The position numbers were made by a program, and so were the translations under genes. From Paenalkalicoccus suaedae (GTDB lineage: Bacteria > Bacillota > Bacilli > Bacillales > Salisediminibacteriaceae), in the NCBI RefSeq assembly GCF_006965545.2, contig NZ_CP041372.2:3100001-3164000 (forward strand): a stretch of DNA of 64,000 bases, in the 5' to 3' direction. Below the pieces are notes generated by a model that saw only the letters and a program-made list of their open reading frames with translations, had not been told where the DNA came from and did not search any database. Below are positions 9,278 to 17,943 of the stretch, piece after piece; within the stretch, counting starts at the first letter, position 1; every line of letters starts with the position of its first letter.

Positions 9278-10213
9278 TTATTCAAGTGTGTAAGCTTCCA
9301 TATATCCTTCGTCTCCATCAGATGACTCAACTAAAAACCATGGTGCTGATTTACTGATTTGATTACGTCCAGAAAAGTGCGAATCCTCAGGAAGTACGAC
9401 ATCTAGCAAAGTGACAACGTCTCCTTGTTCTACTTGAGATACTTCTGCATACTCATCAGATGGTCGATCATGAAGTCTCGCTCCATTTTCAACGACAACT
9501 AGTTCCTCGCCTTCCTCTAGCGTGTACCTACTCTGTCCGAGCGTGTCAAGAGTAAGGACGTCTGTTTCAAAACGAAGCAAATAGTTCTCATCATAGTTTA
9601 AGTCTTCAAGACTAATCGTGATCGGCGATAAAGAGATATTAGGATTAAAATCTCGTATGGACTGGAAGACACGTTCCTGATAAGCATCCTGATTACGTTC
9701 ACCAGTCGCACGAATGATTGGGCTATTAGCATGAACTAGTCCGTTATAGGCCATCACAGGGAAATACCAGTATTCAATATCGCGCCAATCTGCGTTAGCA
9801 ATTGTCGGAAGTGTACTACCTGCCATAGCAGCTTTATCTAATAAAATCTCAATGCCAATATCAATGTTATACGAAATATCTGTCTTAAGTCTGTCTGTAT
9901 CATAGCCAGTATCGGTCACCTGCATAATACCTATCCCATTATCAAAGCTTATGAGTGGCTCCCCGTCTTCAAATTGGCGCCAACGAGATTCCCGATAGGC
10001 GACCGCTTTTACTACTTCCGGTGGGACATTATTCTCAAGAGCTTTATCAGTTAACAGTTGATTAATCTCTGAGTAAGAGGGATTTGTAAGACCAACTTCC
10101 TGCTCTACAGAGGTTGTAGTGGAAGGCGTGGTTTCAAAAAAATCAGCAAACATTGCTGAAAAAAGAAGTACCCCAAATATAAATAACACTGTCGCGAGCA
10201 CTACCTTAGCCAT
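9278..10213 (-). CDS. Membrane-anchored lytic transglycosylase-like protein with C-terminal SH3-like domain
   Basis: 311 residues. One N-terminal transmembrane helix (3-26) is followed by an SLT-type lysozyme-like domain. ALENNVPPEVVKAVAYRES carries the expected catalytic Glu75 (YRESRWRQ). GIGIMQVTDTGYD matches the conserved GLMQ(V/I) motif, and DISYNIDIGIEIL the N-(I/V)-x-x-G motif. The last ~75 residues (GARLHDRPSDEYAEVSQVEQG ... DEGYMEAYTLE, interrupted here) look like a bacterial SH3 domain that binds wall peptide. The protein would cleave peptidoglycan glycan strands at the outer membrane face. It is transcribed after the LuxR-type gene, with 72 bp between them. Confidence 0.8.
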   Translation of the reverse strand: MAKVVLATVLFIFGVLLFSAMFADFFETTPSTTTSVEQEVGLTNPSYSEINQLLTDKALENNVPPEVVKAVAYRESRWRQFEDGEPLISFDNGIGIMQVTDTGYDTDRLKTDISYNIDIGIEILLDKAAMAGSTLPTIANADWRDIEYWYFPVMAYNGLVHANSPIIRATGERNQDAYQERVFQSIRDFNPNISLSPITISLEDLNYDENYLLRFETDVLTLDTLGQSRYTLEEGEELVVVENGARLHDRPSDEYAEVSQVEQGDVVTLLDVVLPEDSHFSGRNQISKSAPWFLVESSDGDEGYMEAYTLE

Positions 10214-10285
10214 TCTTCAAGTCTTCCCTTCATATCAATGTAAAGGTAGTGTATCACACTTGCATGACGCAAACAGCTCTTACGA

Positions 10286-10969
10286 TTATTTCACAGAATT
10301 AACCCATCCTTTGCGTATTAAGGAAACAACGAGGTCGGTGCGATCCTTTGCTTCGCAACGTTTAATTAACTTACTTATGTAACTGTTTACTGTAGTCGTG
10401 TTCAAATAAAGCATTTTTGCAATCGTCGTTGTATCTTTTCCATCCAAAAGCAGTTGAAGGATGTCTCTTTCGCTTTGAGACATTCTTACAGGCACGCGTG
10501 TATAATCTAGTTCAAATCGACTGATTGGTTCTCGACGCTTGTACTGCTTCATTAAAAAGGTAGAGACTTGTGAATACAGACCTGAATCTAGAATAAACGA
10601 GCCGTTTTCTAGTTCTTTCATGATTGTACTCATATTCGCTTCTAGATATGTAACTGATACGACTCCCTTAATAGCTGGGAAGTTTAATAGAGAAATAGAT
10701 TCTTCCATTCGATCTGTATTCGTAACTAGTACGATACTCTTATCAAACCATTTAACCGTTGATGTTTGCTTAAAATGGGTTCGATACGTTGTGATTGGAT
10801 CCTCTACATAAAAAAACATGATGTCATACTGATAAATATCCGGAATCCATTCCGCGTTAGAAACATGAAGATTAGATAGTTGAGGCAATTGCTGCATCGC
10901 TTGTTTAAAAATGTCTTCTTGCGGCGAATGAAATAGTATTTGTTTGCCCACTGTGTCCATAGGAATCAT
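10286..10969 (-). CDS. LuxR/NarL-type DNA-binding regulator with degenerate receiver-like domain
   Basis: 227 residues. The C-terminal ~65 residues are a clear LuxR (GerE) HTH: MSQSERDILQLLLDGKDTTT, then IAKMLYLNTTTVNSYISKLIKR. The N-terminal ~130 residues have the alternating beta-alpha look of a receiver (YDIMFFYV, KSIVLVTNT, KGVVSVTY). No DD pair or phosphorylatable Asp is convincingly placed, so control by phosphorylation is doubtful. This resembles CsgD/orphan LuxR proteins. No sensor kinase lies nearby. It may form a unit with the downstream transglycosylase gene. Target genes are unknown. Confidence 0.75.
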   Translation of the reverse strand: MIPMDTVGKQILFHSPQEDIFKQAMQQLPQLSNLHVSNAEWIPDIYQYDIMFFYVEDPITTYRTHFKQTSTVKWFDKSIVLVTNTDRMEESISLLNFPAIKGVVSVTYLEANMSTIMKELENGSFILDSGLYSQVSTFLMKQYKRREPISRFELDYTRVPVRMSQSERDILQLLLDGKDTTTIAKMLYLNTTTVNSYISKLIKRCEAKDRTDLVVSLIRKGWVNSVK

Positions 10970-11307
10970 TTTGTCACCCTTTCCACATGTTACATTGTCC
11001 TTTATTTAGATTAATAGAATAGCAAGAATATTCCTAGATTGAAAAGCAACTTTGGTACTTTGTTATAGTGTAAATGCAACAATCAGTTCATTAAATTGGA
11101 TAATAAAGGGTAGGTATGCATGTATACAGGTTCAATTATACGTGTAGTTAATGCCTTGTGACTAGACCTTCCCCATAATTAAAATGCATCACATAGCCAC
11201 ATTTTAAATAAAGGATAAAGGAAAATTTACTTTGACTCGATATCGTATTAATGTATCGATAACTATTTATAGTCAACACACGTTATGCATAATGGGCTTC
11301 ATGACAT
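10970..11307. other. Intergenic region without recognised gene
   Basis: About 340 bp, AT-rich. A plus-strand promoter-like pair (TTGAAA near 11040 and TATAGT near 11060) points into DNA with only 11-13-codon reading frames (about 11116-11162). I do not call a gene. Confidence 0.4.
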
Positions 11308-11344
11308 AAAAAAGCACGCATACTGGTTCAGTATGCGTGCTTTT
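11308..11344 (-). terminator. Terminator of the GIY-YIG-like gene
   Basis: Very strong stem AAGCACGCATACTG / CAGTATGCGTGCTT flanked by A and T runs, so it could act in both directions. Confidence 0.92.
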
Positions 11345-11351
11345 AGGAGAT

Positions 11352-11960
11352 TTATCCTCCAATAATATATGCCTTTTCATTTCTCAATTCTTGCTCCATT
11401 TTTTCTACTAAGAAATAAAGATCATCTGTCCCATATCCCTCTAGTTCGCAATATTTAATATGGACTCTCGTAGATAGCTTTAGTCGAGTAGGCTGATCGG
11501 ATAGTCTCATAGAATACGTATTCGTATTCTTAGGACGAATGAGATGTTCTCTAATTCTACCTTGTATCCCATCATTTTTAGGTGCAATCTCTCTATTACG
11601 TACTTTCCCTAAATAAAACGGCATATTTGCTAATTCTGTCTCATGCAAAGGGCCATATTCTTCTCGTAATACTCGTTGAGAAAGCTTTGGTACTCTTCCC
11701 GGGGTTTGATTCCAATCAAAAAGGAGCTCGTTGATCCATGGGGCTGGAGCAACGGTCCTGGCGTAGGAAGTGAGATCTAGGGAAACTAAATAAACCCCTG
11801 TTGAGGTAGGTAAGGAGTGGATAAAATCTTCAAGAAATAATTCATCCGTCAATTCGATCGTTTGATGCGTTTCTTCAAATCTTTCACGAACGTGCTGGAC
11901 TTCTGACTCTACTAATCGTTCAATGTCGCGTTTTATCGACTCTCGCAATGTCGTAATCAT
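11352..11960 (-). CDS. Hypothetical protein with GIY-YIG-nuclease-like core
   Basis: 202 residues, soluble. After a charged helical N-terminus (1-45), STGVYLVSLDL ... MPFYLGKVRNREIA ... GIQGRIREHLIRP resembles the GVY-x(n)-YLG-x(n)-R-x3-H order of GIY-YIG domains. A late Glu (VEKMEQEL) could be the metal ligand. If this is right it is a stand-alone nuclease-like protein of unknown substrate. The match rests on motif spacing only. Good RBS (GGGGGA) and its own terminator. Head-to-head with the TasA-like operon. Confidence 0.5.
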   Translation of the reverse strand: MITTLRESIKRDIERLVESEVQHVRERFEETHQTIELTDELFLEDFIHSLPTSTGVYLVSLDLTSYARTVAPAPWINELLFDWNQTPGRVPKLSQRVLREEYGPLHETELANMPFYLGKVRNREIAPKNDGIQGRIREHLIRPKNTNTYSMRLSDQPTRLKLSTRVHIKYCELEGYGTDDLYFLVEKMEQELRNEKAYIIGG

Positions 11961-12034
11961 TTATATTATCCCCCTGATAATGAACTGGTTTAGAAAGCAA
12001 AATTTATGTAATTTTAGTATACGCTTCAAGTATA

Positions 12035-12112
12035 GGACTATCAAGTAAAATTTGGGACTATTACTGATGGATTATTTTCACAATTGCATAAAAACCTTGT
12101 AAAAAATAGTAA
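12035..12112 (+). promoter_or_regulatory. Putative promoter region of the tasA-like/sipW operon
   Basis: A weak sigma-A pair, TTGCAT (12084-12089) and TAGTAA (12107-12112), spacer 17. Upstream, a direct repeat GGACTAT occurs at 12035-12041 and 12055-12061, 20 bp apart (two helical turns). This suggests an activator site on one face. No SinR box (GTTCTYT) is seen. Confidence 0.4.
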
Positions 12113-12189
12113 GTCTCTTGTTTAAAGATGTCTATTCCTGGGTAAATCCAAATATTGAGAGTTACAAAAAATGACAAGGAGTGGACTTT

Positions 12190-12753
12190 ATGGTAAAACG
12201 AGTGCTTACGGTTTTCTCTGTATTCATACTTTTGTTGTCCTTCACATTCATTGGCGAAACGACGGCTATATTTAATGATGAGGATACAACAACCCCAAAT
12301 GAGACGGAAACAGCTGAACTCAACGTAGTTATCGACAACAAAGCTGACATCAATTTTTCTATTGATAACATGATTCCTGGAGACTTCCGCACTCAGACAA
12401 TAACTGTTGCTAACACTGGCTCTGTTCCTTTCATCTTTGATGGCTACTTCTCGCGTGACGACACAACTGACAGTACTGTCCTTTGGGATGGTTCCAATGG
12501 TCTTTTTGCGACTATAGATGGTATTAGTGTTACGAACAATGGTGCTCCTTTATCTTTCTCTGAACAATCTAGTCAAATCTCTGATATTACCGAAACGACT
12601 GCTATTCCTTTCTTTGAATTAGCGCCCGGCGATTCAGTAGATCTATCCATCACACTTGCTTTACCAACAGAGGCAGATAATACGTATCAAAATCAAACAG
12701 AATCGTTTACCTTTACGATATATGCAGAACAATTAGCCGGAGGTGAAAGATAA
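12190..12753 (+). CDS. TasA/camelysin-like secreted protein (SipW substrate)
   Basis: 187 residues. The N-terminal signal VLTVFSVFILLLSFTFIGETTAIFND has the SipW-type form: hydrophobic stretch, then T-x-A-x-F-x-D/E. It is followed by a beta-rich extracellular domain (LNVVIDNKADINFSIDNM, PGD, ITVANTGSVPF ... ELAPGDSVDLSITLALP) resembling TasA/CalY, which form extracellular fibres in Bacillus biofilms or act as camelysin. GTG at 12181 is in frame but lies in the RBS AAGGAG (12176-12181). ATG 12190 with 8-bp spacing is the start. First gene of a three-gene operon with its signal peptidase. Confidence 0.75.
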   Translation: MVKRVLTVFSVFILLLSFTFIGETTAIFNDEDTTTPNETETAELNVVIDNKADINFSIDNMIPGDFRTQTITVANTGSVPFIFDGYFSRDDTTDSTVLWDGSNGLFATIDGISVTNNGAPLSFSEQSSQISDITETTAIPFFELAPGDSVDLSITLALPTEADNTYQNQTESFTFTIYAEQLAGGER

Positions 12754-12755
12754 CT

Positions 12756-13253
12756 ATGAGTAAAAACGTGAGATCCACTATGATGACATTACTAGTAAGC
12801 TTCCTTGCATTAGCTGCCATCGTTGCGTCAGTACTTGTCCTAAGCCCTCTTTCAGGCTCTGTCGTAATTAGTGATAGTATGGATAACTCCGTACCTAAAT
12901 GGTCCATCGTTTTTACTAAACCCGTTACTCTTTCTCAGGTAGCTAGTGGTGATATCATTCTCTTTACTGACGCTGGTGTCGGACAAAACGTCCTTCACCG
13001 TGTGTTAGAAGTAGACGTGACTTCACAAACGATCAAGACGAAAGGTGATGCAAATACCTTAGTTGATCAGTATCCTGTCACTCCAGACCGATTAAATGGC
13101 GCGTACGTCACACATCTGCCTTATGTCGGATATGTCGTGAATCTCGTTCAACCTTATTTATATTTCCTTATACTACTGAGTCTCGCTAGCTTCGTTACAG
13201 TGTTGGCAATCCCCTCGCGTAAACAGAGGCCTGAAGTTAATGCGGTATCTTAA
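12756..13253 (+). CDS. sipW: SipW-type (ER-type) signal peptidase I
   Basis: 165 residues. Membrane signal peptidase with N-terminal helix (10-32) and C-terminal helix (about 130-152). Ser41 in ISDSMDNSVP is the nucleophile. The general base is His81 (NVLHRVLEV) instead of Lys, the mark of the archaeal/ER-type group to which SipW belongs. KGDANTLVDQYPV (Asp98) is the conserved C/D box. SipW cleaves TasA-class preproteins; the genes on both sides are likely substrates. GGAGGTGA upstream supports the start, 2 bp after the preceding stop. It overlaps the next gene by 14 bp. Confidence 0.92.
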   Translation: MSKNVRSTMMTLLVSFLALAAIVASVLVLSPLSGSVVISDSMDNSVPKWSIVFTKPVTLSQVASGDIILFTDAGVGQNVLHRVLEVDVTSQTIKTKGDANTLVDQYPVTPDRLNGAYVTHLPYVGYVVNLVQPYLYFLILLSLASFVTVLAIPSRKQRPEVNAVS

Positions 13254-13827
13254 GTTTATTAGCTGTTTATTTATGATGCTTTTCGTATCTGCAACGATCT
13301 CGAGCGCTTCCTTTGAGGCTCGAGATTCTTTCCATATCCACGCTTCCACAGCAACTGATCCATTATTTTTCGTCAATTTGTTACCTGGAACAGCTGAGAA
13401 TGAAACTACTCGAATTGCTACTGGAGAAAATCAGAGTTTAGCGCTTAATTATGGTAGGTTACCTAGCTCTATGATTGGCGTCCTACCTGCAAATGATTTT
13501 CCAAACACAGTTGTTCTACAAAATAAGTCAACGTCTTCAATAAGTGTGTCCGTTAAAGTAATAGCAACAAATACGGTTGGCTTATCTGACCTTGAAGATA
13601 TCTATTTTATTTACAGAATGAATAGAATGAGCATGAGTAATGAAAGAACCTTTGTTTTTTCTCCTGATGAAACCATTATGATAAGCACATTCGTTTATAG
13701 AGGTCTATTAAGAGTAGGAGCTATACCAGGAATTACATACCCAAGTGGAACTTATACCGGGCATTTACTGATAACAATTGATAGTACGCTAGATCGCAGA
13801 ATTCCCGTCACAGTAACACTTCCTTAA
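13240..13827 (+). CDS. Secreted protein of unknown function in sipW operon
   Basis: 195 residues. Signal peptide MRYLKFISCLFMMLFVSATISSASF followed by EARDSF, so probably exported and perhaps a SipW client. The mature part is predicted beta-rich (VVLQNKSTSSISVSVKVIATN, YPSGTYTGHLLITID, RRIPVTVTLP), like an immunoglobulin-type sandwich as in TasA-class or pilus-like matrix proteins. I do not recognise the family. It starts inside the end of sipW with a weak RBS, which suggests translational coupling. It takes the place TapA or TasA would hold in a B. subtilis-type operon. Confidence 0.65.
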   Translation: MRYLKFISCLFMMLFVSATISSASFEARDSFHIHASTATDPLFFVNLLPGTAENETTRIATGENQSLALNYGRLPSSMIGVLPANDFPNTVVLQNKSTSSISVSVKVIATNTVGLSDLEDIYFIYRMNRMSMSNERTFVFSPDETIMISTFVYRGLLRVGAIPGITYPSGTYTGHLLITIDSTLDRRIPVTVTLP

Positions 13828-13975
13828 AATATCCATTATTGACATAGGAATATCTACCCCTCTACAAACCACTTTAAAACATCTTTTTTAGAAAAATCAT
13901 CACGCTTTTCCTTTTTTCTTTGCAATCCTTTTTCATACCTCCTATTGATCGATCCCTCCATCTAAAATTACCTCA

Positions 13976-14026
13976 TTGACCAATCTGGTCAATATACGAT
14001 ATACTCAAATTGACCATTTTGGTCAA
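13976..14026 (+). promoter_or_regulatory. Twin operators and promoter of the tetR-ABC operon
   Basis: Two perfect palindromes TTGACC-N5-GGTCAA at 13976-13992 and 14010-14026, centres 34 bp apart. The first supplies the -35 (TTGACC 13976-13981) and TATACT at 14000-14005 is the -10 (spacer 18). The second covers the start site. The layout predicts autorepression by the TetR protein encoded next. Confidence 0.82.
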
Positions 14027-14093
14027 TGTACATTTCTTCTCCTACTCTTTTCCATACATCACGATCTTACACAGCTCAAAGGAGGGCATGACG

Positions 14094-14717
14094 ATGCCAT
14101 CAGAAAGCTTCACAAATCTCCCTGAAGAAAAGCAACATCGAATTATTAACGCAGCCATGAATGTATTTATTGAGGATGGGTTTGATAAAACATCCACTAA
14201 TAGCATTGTAAAGGAGGCGCACATTTCAAAAGGATCCCTCTTCCACTATTTCGGTACAAAAAAAGACCTCTACCTTTATATTGTCGACCTATCTATCGAA
14301 CAGACAAATGAGCTTTATGACCTTATTGACCTCAAAGAGCGTGACTTTTTTAAACGAATCGATAATATCGTAAAAGTAAAATACGATTACCAAAACAGGT
14401 ATCCGCTTTTAAATGAATTTATTCTCGCTTCCTTGCGAGAGCAGTCGACTGAGGTCGCCCCAACGATTCAACCTATTTACGCAAAGATTACTCAGGATTC
14501 CCTAGCGATTACGTTCGAGAATATTGACTGGAGCTTATTTAAGCCAGAAATCGATCAACAAAAGGCAATGGAGATTATTCAATGGACGTTAGATGGACTC
14601 GGTAAAAAGCTTTTAGCAACCGCTGCTCCTATGACAGATTTGAGTGAAGAAGCGATTAAAGAGTGGAAGGAATATTCGAAGATTTTAAGAAGCAGCTTTT
14701 ATACATCATCCAATTAG
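14094..14717 (+). CDS. TetR/AcrR-family repressor
   Basis: 207 residues. The N-terminal HTH (about 12-58) shows AAMNVFIEDGFDKTSTNSI and ISKGSLFHYFGTKKDLYLYI, the diagnostic TetR pattern. The C-terminal ligand domain is divergent and its inducer cannot be inferred. ATG 14094 has GGAGG at 14081-14085 with 8-bp spacing; upstream in-frame ATGs at 14010 and 14088 are less suitable, the first lying in an operator. It is co-transcribed with an ABC exporter and probably represses its own operon through the twin palindromes. Confidence 0.9.
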   Translation: MPSESFTNLPEEKQHRIINAAMNVFIEDGFDKTSTNSIVKEAHISKGSLFHYFGTKKDLYLYIVDLSIEQTNELYDLIDLKERDFFKRIDNIVKVKYDYQNRYPLLNEFILASLREQSTEVAPTIQPIYAKITQDSLAITFENIDWSLFKPEIDQQKAMEIIQWTLDGLGKKLLATAAPMTDLSEEAIKEWKEYSKILRSSFYTSSN

Positions 14718-14727
14718 GAGGCTCCCC

Positions 14728-15621
14728 ATGGAACTCATACACATTGACCAACTCACCAAAAAGTTTGGCACCTTTACTGCTCTGCAAGACGTTAGCTTCA
14801 CGCTCAATAAAGGCGAAGTTCTCGGCTTTATCGGACCTAACGGTGCTGGTAAGTCAACAACGATTCGCTCTATATTAGGTATGACTAAGCCTACTTCTGG
14901 AACAATCTCGATATTTGGTCAAGACGCATTCAAAGATGCCGTCTCAATCCATAAACGTCTCGCATATGTGCCAGGAGACGTTCACCTCTGGCCTAACCTT
15001 ACTGGAGGAGAAGTAATCGACCTCTTTATTAAACTCTCTGGTACCACCTCTTATGATAAAGAGAAACGCGATACTCTTATCGAACGTTTTAACTTTGATC
15101 CTACTAAAAAGTGTCGCACATACTCAAAGGGGAATCGCCAAAAAGTCGCGCTTATCGCCGCTTTTTCGACCAATGCAGATGTATATATCTTGGATGAGCC
15201 AACGTCCGGACTCGACCCACTAATGGAGAATGTGTTCCAAGACTGCGTTCGCGAGGTAAAGGCAGAGGGGAAAAGCGTCCTCCTCTCTAGCCACATTTTG
15301 TCTGAGGTAGAGAAGCTGTGCGATAGAGTAGCAATTATTCGCGAAGGACAGATCATTGAGGTTGGGTCACTCACAGATATGCGACACCTCACTCGCACGC
15401 ACATGCTCGTGCAAACAGAGAAACCGCTACATCTTGAGGAACATCATTTCATCCATGATGTGGTTCAAACCGAGGAAGGCACCTCTTTCCAAGTCGACAC
15501 GGATCACTTAGATGATGTTATAAAGCTTCTTAGCGCGTATGGCGTCAAAAAGCTTGAGAGCGCACCGCCAACGCTCGAAACACTCTTTATGCGCCACTAT
15601 GAAACGAGTGATGAAGCATGA
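14728..15621 (+). CDS. ABC exporter ATP-binding protein
   Basis: 297 residues. Walker A GPNGAGKST (36-44), Q-loop region, signature YSKGNRQK (132-139, a divergent form of LSGGQ common in drug/antibiotic exporters), Walker B VYILDEPTSGLDP (152-164) and the switch His in LLSSHILSEVEKLCDR. The ~75-residue C-terminal extension is typical of DrrA/CcmA-like subunits. AGGAGG before ATG. It overlaps the permease gene by 4 bp (ATGA), so the two form one transporter. Confidence 0.93.
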   Translation: MELIHIDQLTKKFGTFTALQDVSFTLNKGEVLGFIGPNGAGKSTTIRSILGMTKPTSGTISIFGQDAFKDAVSIHKRLAYVPGDVHLWPNLTGGEVIDLFIKLSGTTSYDKEKRDTLIERFNFDPTKKCRTYSKGNRQKVALIAAFSTNADVYILDEPTSGLDPLMENVFQDCVREVKAEGKSVLLSSHILSEVEKLCDRVAIIREGQIIEVGSLTDMRHLTRTHMLVQTEKPLHLEEHHFIHDVVQTEEGTSFQVDTDHLDDVIKLLSAYGVKKLESAPPTLETLFMRHYETSDEA

Positions 15622-17210
15622 ATGCGTACGTAGCTAATACGTGGCAGCTGACCAAATTCTTCTTAAAAACAGTCAAATTACGTGCGTTCATTTGGATCCT
15701 GTCAATTATCACGCTTACTGTCGCGACCCCACTCTCCTTCGTCGGCCTATACGATTCAGAGGCGGAGATTAACGCGATGGCCCAAACGATGGAGAACCCG
15801 GCGATGATCGCGATGCTTGGACCTGCCGACCTCAACAATTACACGATCGGCGTCATGACCGCCCATCAAATGCTGTTATTTACAGCCGTCGCAGTTGGTG
15901 CTATGAGCATTTTGCTCACCACCTTTTTGACTCGCGCTGACGAAGAGGATGGTCGTATGGAGCTCTTACACGCGCTATCGATCGGTCGTGCCGCTCCTCT
16001 TGTTGCGGCTATGATTGTCATGATTGCGATCAACGTGATCCTTGGCATCACAACTGCCGCCGGACTTTACGCCTTACAAATTGAGACGATGGGTCTCGAA
16101 GGCTCTCTTCTCTATGGGCTAGCCCTCACCGGCACTGGCCTTGTCTTCACAGGTATCACAGCAATATTCGCTCAAGTGTCAGAAAATACGAGAGGAACGT
16201 CCGGCATGGCGTTCGCCGTTCTTCTAACAAGCTATCTCGTCCGTGCTGTCACAGACATCAGTAACCCAGATTTATCTTGGGCTTCTCCTTTAGGCTGGGT
16301 GTCAAAAGCAGAAGCATACGCCGCTAATAACTGGCTCCCATTCATTTTAATGGTCTGCTTGTTCTTACTTGCTAGTAGCGCTTCCTTTGTATTCTATGTA
16401 AGAAGAGACTTAGGCCGTGGCATGATCGCGTCGCGCTCTGGTAAGTCTTACGGGTCTGCCCTTTTACGTAACCCACTTGGTCTCATAATCCGACTGCAGC
16501 GCACGTCATTTACCATTTGGATTCTCGTTCTCTTTGTCACAGGGGCATCCTACGGCTCAGTACTCGGCGACCTAGACGCTTTTTTTGCAGAGAATGAAGC
16601 ATTCTCACAAATGCTAGCAGCTGAGGGCAGTCTTTCTCTTATTGAGGCATTCATGCCGATGTTAATCATCGTGCTGGTTCTTTTATCTGCTATTCCAACG
16701 ATCATGTCGTTTAACCGGCTCCGCGGAGAAGAAAAAAAGGAGAGACTGGACCTATTGCTTGCTCGTCCCTTAGCACGGGTTAAGCTAATCCTGTCCTTTA
16801 TTCTTGTCGCAGCCTTAACTGCCTTCTTTATGATGTCAGCCGCAGCATTAGGGCTTTATACTACAGGCAACGCGGTAGTCGAAGGAGGGCTAGCTCTTAG
16901 CACCATTTATGGAGCAACACTCGCCTACTATCCAGCAATGCTTGTATTAATCGGTTTAAGCGCCTTACTAGTCGGAGTTCTCCCTAAAGCAACCGCCTTT
17001 ATCTGGGCCTTTCTCGCCTACACCTTTGTCGTTGCCTATTTAGGAGATATCTTTCAACTACCAGATTGGGCTGGCTACGCAACCCCATTCAGCTTTGTAG
17101 GCGACGTACCGTTGGAGTCCGTTTCAACCCTAACGCTCATCCTCATTTCTACTGTAGCCTTGCTCTTAGCAAGCGTTGGAATGTGGAGGTTTAAGGAGAG
17201 GGATATTTAA
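15618..17210 (+). CDS. ABC exporter permease, 12-helix type (polyketide-antibiotic exporter-like)
   Basis: 530 residues with about 12 hydrophobic segments in two similar halves. Each half has a short N-terminal helix, a soluble loop and then five helices. This size and the TetR-ATPase-permease order resemble the group annotated as putative exporters of polyketide antibiotics (TnrB3-like). FNRLRGEEKKERLDLLLARPL parallels TRADEEDGRMELLHALSIGR in the first half, the conserved cytoplasmic coupling segment. The cargo is unknown; a toxic amphiphile is the usual guess. Gene 1 of the next unit is a bacteriocin-like precursor, but it is separated by a 165-bp gap. Confidence 0.85.
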   Translation: MNAYVANTWQLTKFFLKTVKLRAFIWILSIITLTVATPLSFVGLYDSEAEINAMAQTMENPAMIAMLGPADLNNYTIGVMTAHQMLLFTAVAVGAMSILLTTFLTRADEEDGRMELLHALSIGRAAPLVAAMIVMIAINVILGITTAAGLYALQIETMGLEGSLLYGLALTGTGLVFTGITAIFAQVSENTRGTSGMAFAVLLTSYLVRAVTDISNPDLSWASPLGWVSKAEAYAANNWLPFILMVCLFLLASSASFVFYVRRDLGRGMIASRSGKSYGSALLRNPLGLIIRLQRTSFTIWILVLFVTGASYGSVLGDLDAFFAENEAFSQMLAAEGSLSLIEAFMPMLIIVLVLLSAIPTIMSFNRLRGEEKKERLDLLLARPLARVKLILSFILVAALTAFFMMSAAALGLYTTGNAVVEGGLALSTIYGATLAYYPAMLVLIGLSALLVGVLPKATAFIWAFLAYTFVVAYLGDIFQLPDWAGYATPFSFVGDVPLESVSTLTLILISTVALLLASVGMWRFKERDI

Positions 17211-17375
17211 ATAGGACAAATCCTGTAACTCTAAAGTCCCGTATCATGAGACGATGTCAAATTAGCATCAAATTAAGATGATACTTTGTAAAACAGACTC
17301 GCATTTAACTATTCCGATTCTTTTCCATGGTAAGGTATGCCTGTACAACATTTTCATACCAAGGGAGAGGATGAC

Positions 17376-17930
17376 ATGCAAAACAAAGCGAAAAAACTAA
17401 CGAATGTGGTGGCTGCGGGAGCTTTACTCATCTCCGCCTCCTTTGCAACTATGCCAAGCGTAGCTGCAAATGAAGCAACGGTAGCTAATGAAGTTGGGGC
17501 AAACGAGGTTTACTATGAGTTTGCCAATGAGAGTACAATGGAAATATACTATGGAGAAAACATCGAACCAGAAGTGCGAGCAGATGGGACATTTTTAGTT
17601 GATCGCACAACTGGGGAATCAGAACAATTACCTGAAAGTACAACGGATCAAGAAGGAGATTTAGTTAACTTAAACTACACGATCGAAGACGACTATGTCG
17701 AAGTTCAAGTTATTGATCCATTAGCTGTTGCCGCTGGAGCAGGACCTGGAGAATTCACAACACAAAGCTGGCTTCAATGTTCTCTTGGCACTGCCGGAGG
17801 AGCAGGTGGCGGCGGTCTAGCTGGAGCAGGTGTAGGCAGCGCGGTTCCTGGAATTGGAACTGTCGCAGGCGCAGTTGTTGGAGGCGTATCTGGTGCAATG
17901 ACCGGTGCAGCTGCAAGCTGCTTTAATTAA
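17376..17930 (+). CDS. Candidate Sec-exported Gly-rich bacteriocin precursor
   Basis: 184 residues from ATG 17376 (RBS GGGAGAGG). An upstream in-frame ATG at 17337 lacks a site. Three parts: Sec signal peptide (1-31, ...MPSVAAN); an acidic ~100-residue propeptide; and a C-terminal ~50-residue cationic-poor, Gly/Ala/Val-rich segment (about 134-184). That segment is full of GxxxG (LAGAGVGSAVPGIGTVAGAV, continuing VGGVSGAMTG) and is framed by two Cys (C135, C182). Gly-zipper helices that insert in membranes are typical of class II and circular bacteriocins. The two Cys could form a disulfide. No double-Gly leader and no dedicated peptidase are visible. Alternative: a Gly-zipper surface protein. 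The next gene is a likely partner. Confidence 0.55.
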   Translation: MQNKAKKLTNVVAAGALLISASFATMPSVAANEATVANEVGANEVYYEFANESTMEIYYGENIEPEVRADGTFLVDRTTGESEQLPESTTDQEGDLVNLNYTIEDDYVEVQVIDPLAVAAGAGPGEFTTQSWLQCSLGTAGGAGGGGLAGAGVGSAVPGIGTVAGAVVGGVSGAMTGAAASCFN

Positions 17931-17943
17931 GGAGTGATGACAT

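Noticed and set aside
11116-11162. Very short peptide frames (11-13 codons) after GGGTAGG
   Set aside because: Too short, no conservation evidence, no partner gene of a signalling system.
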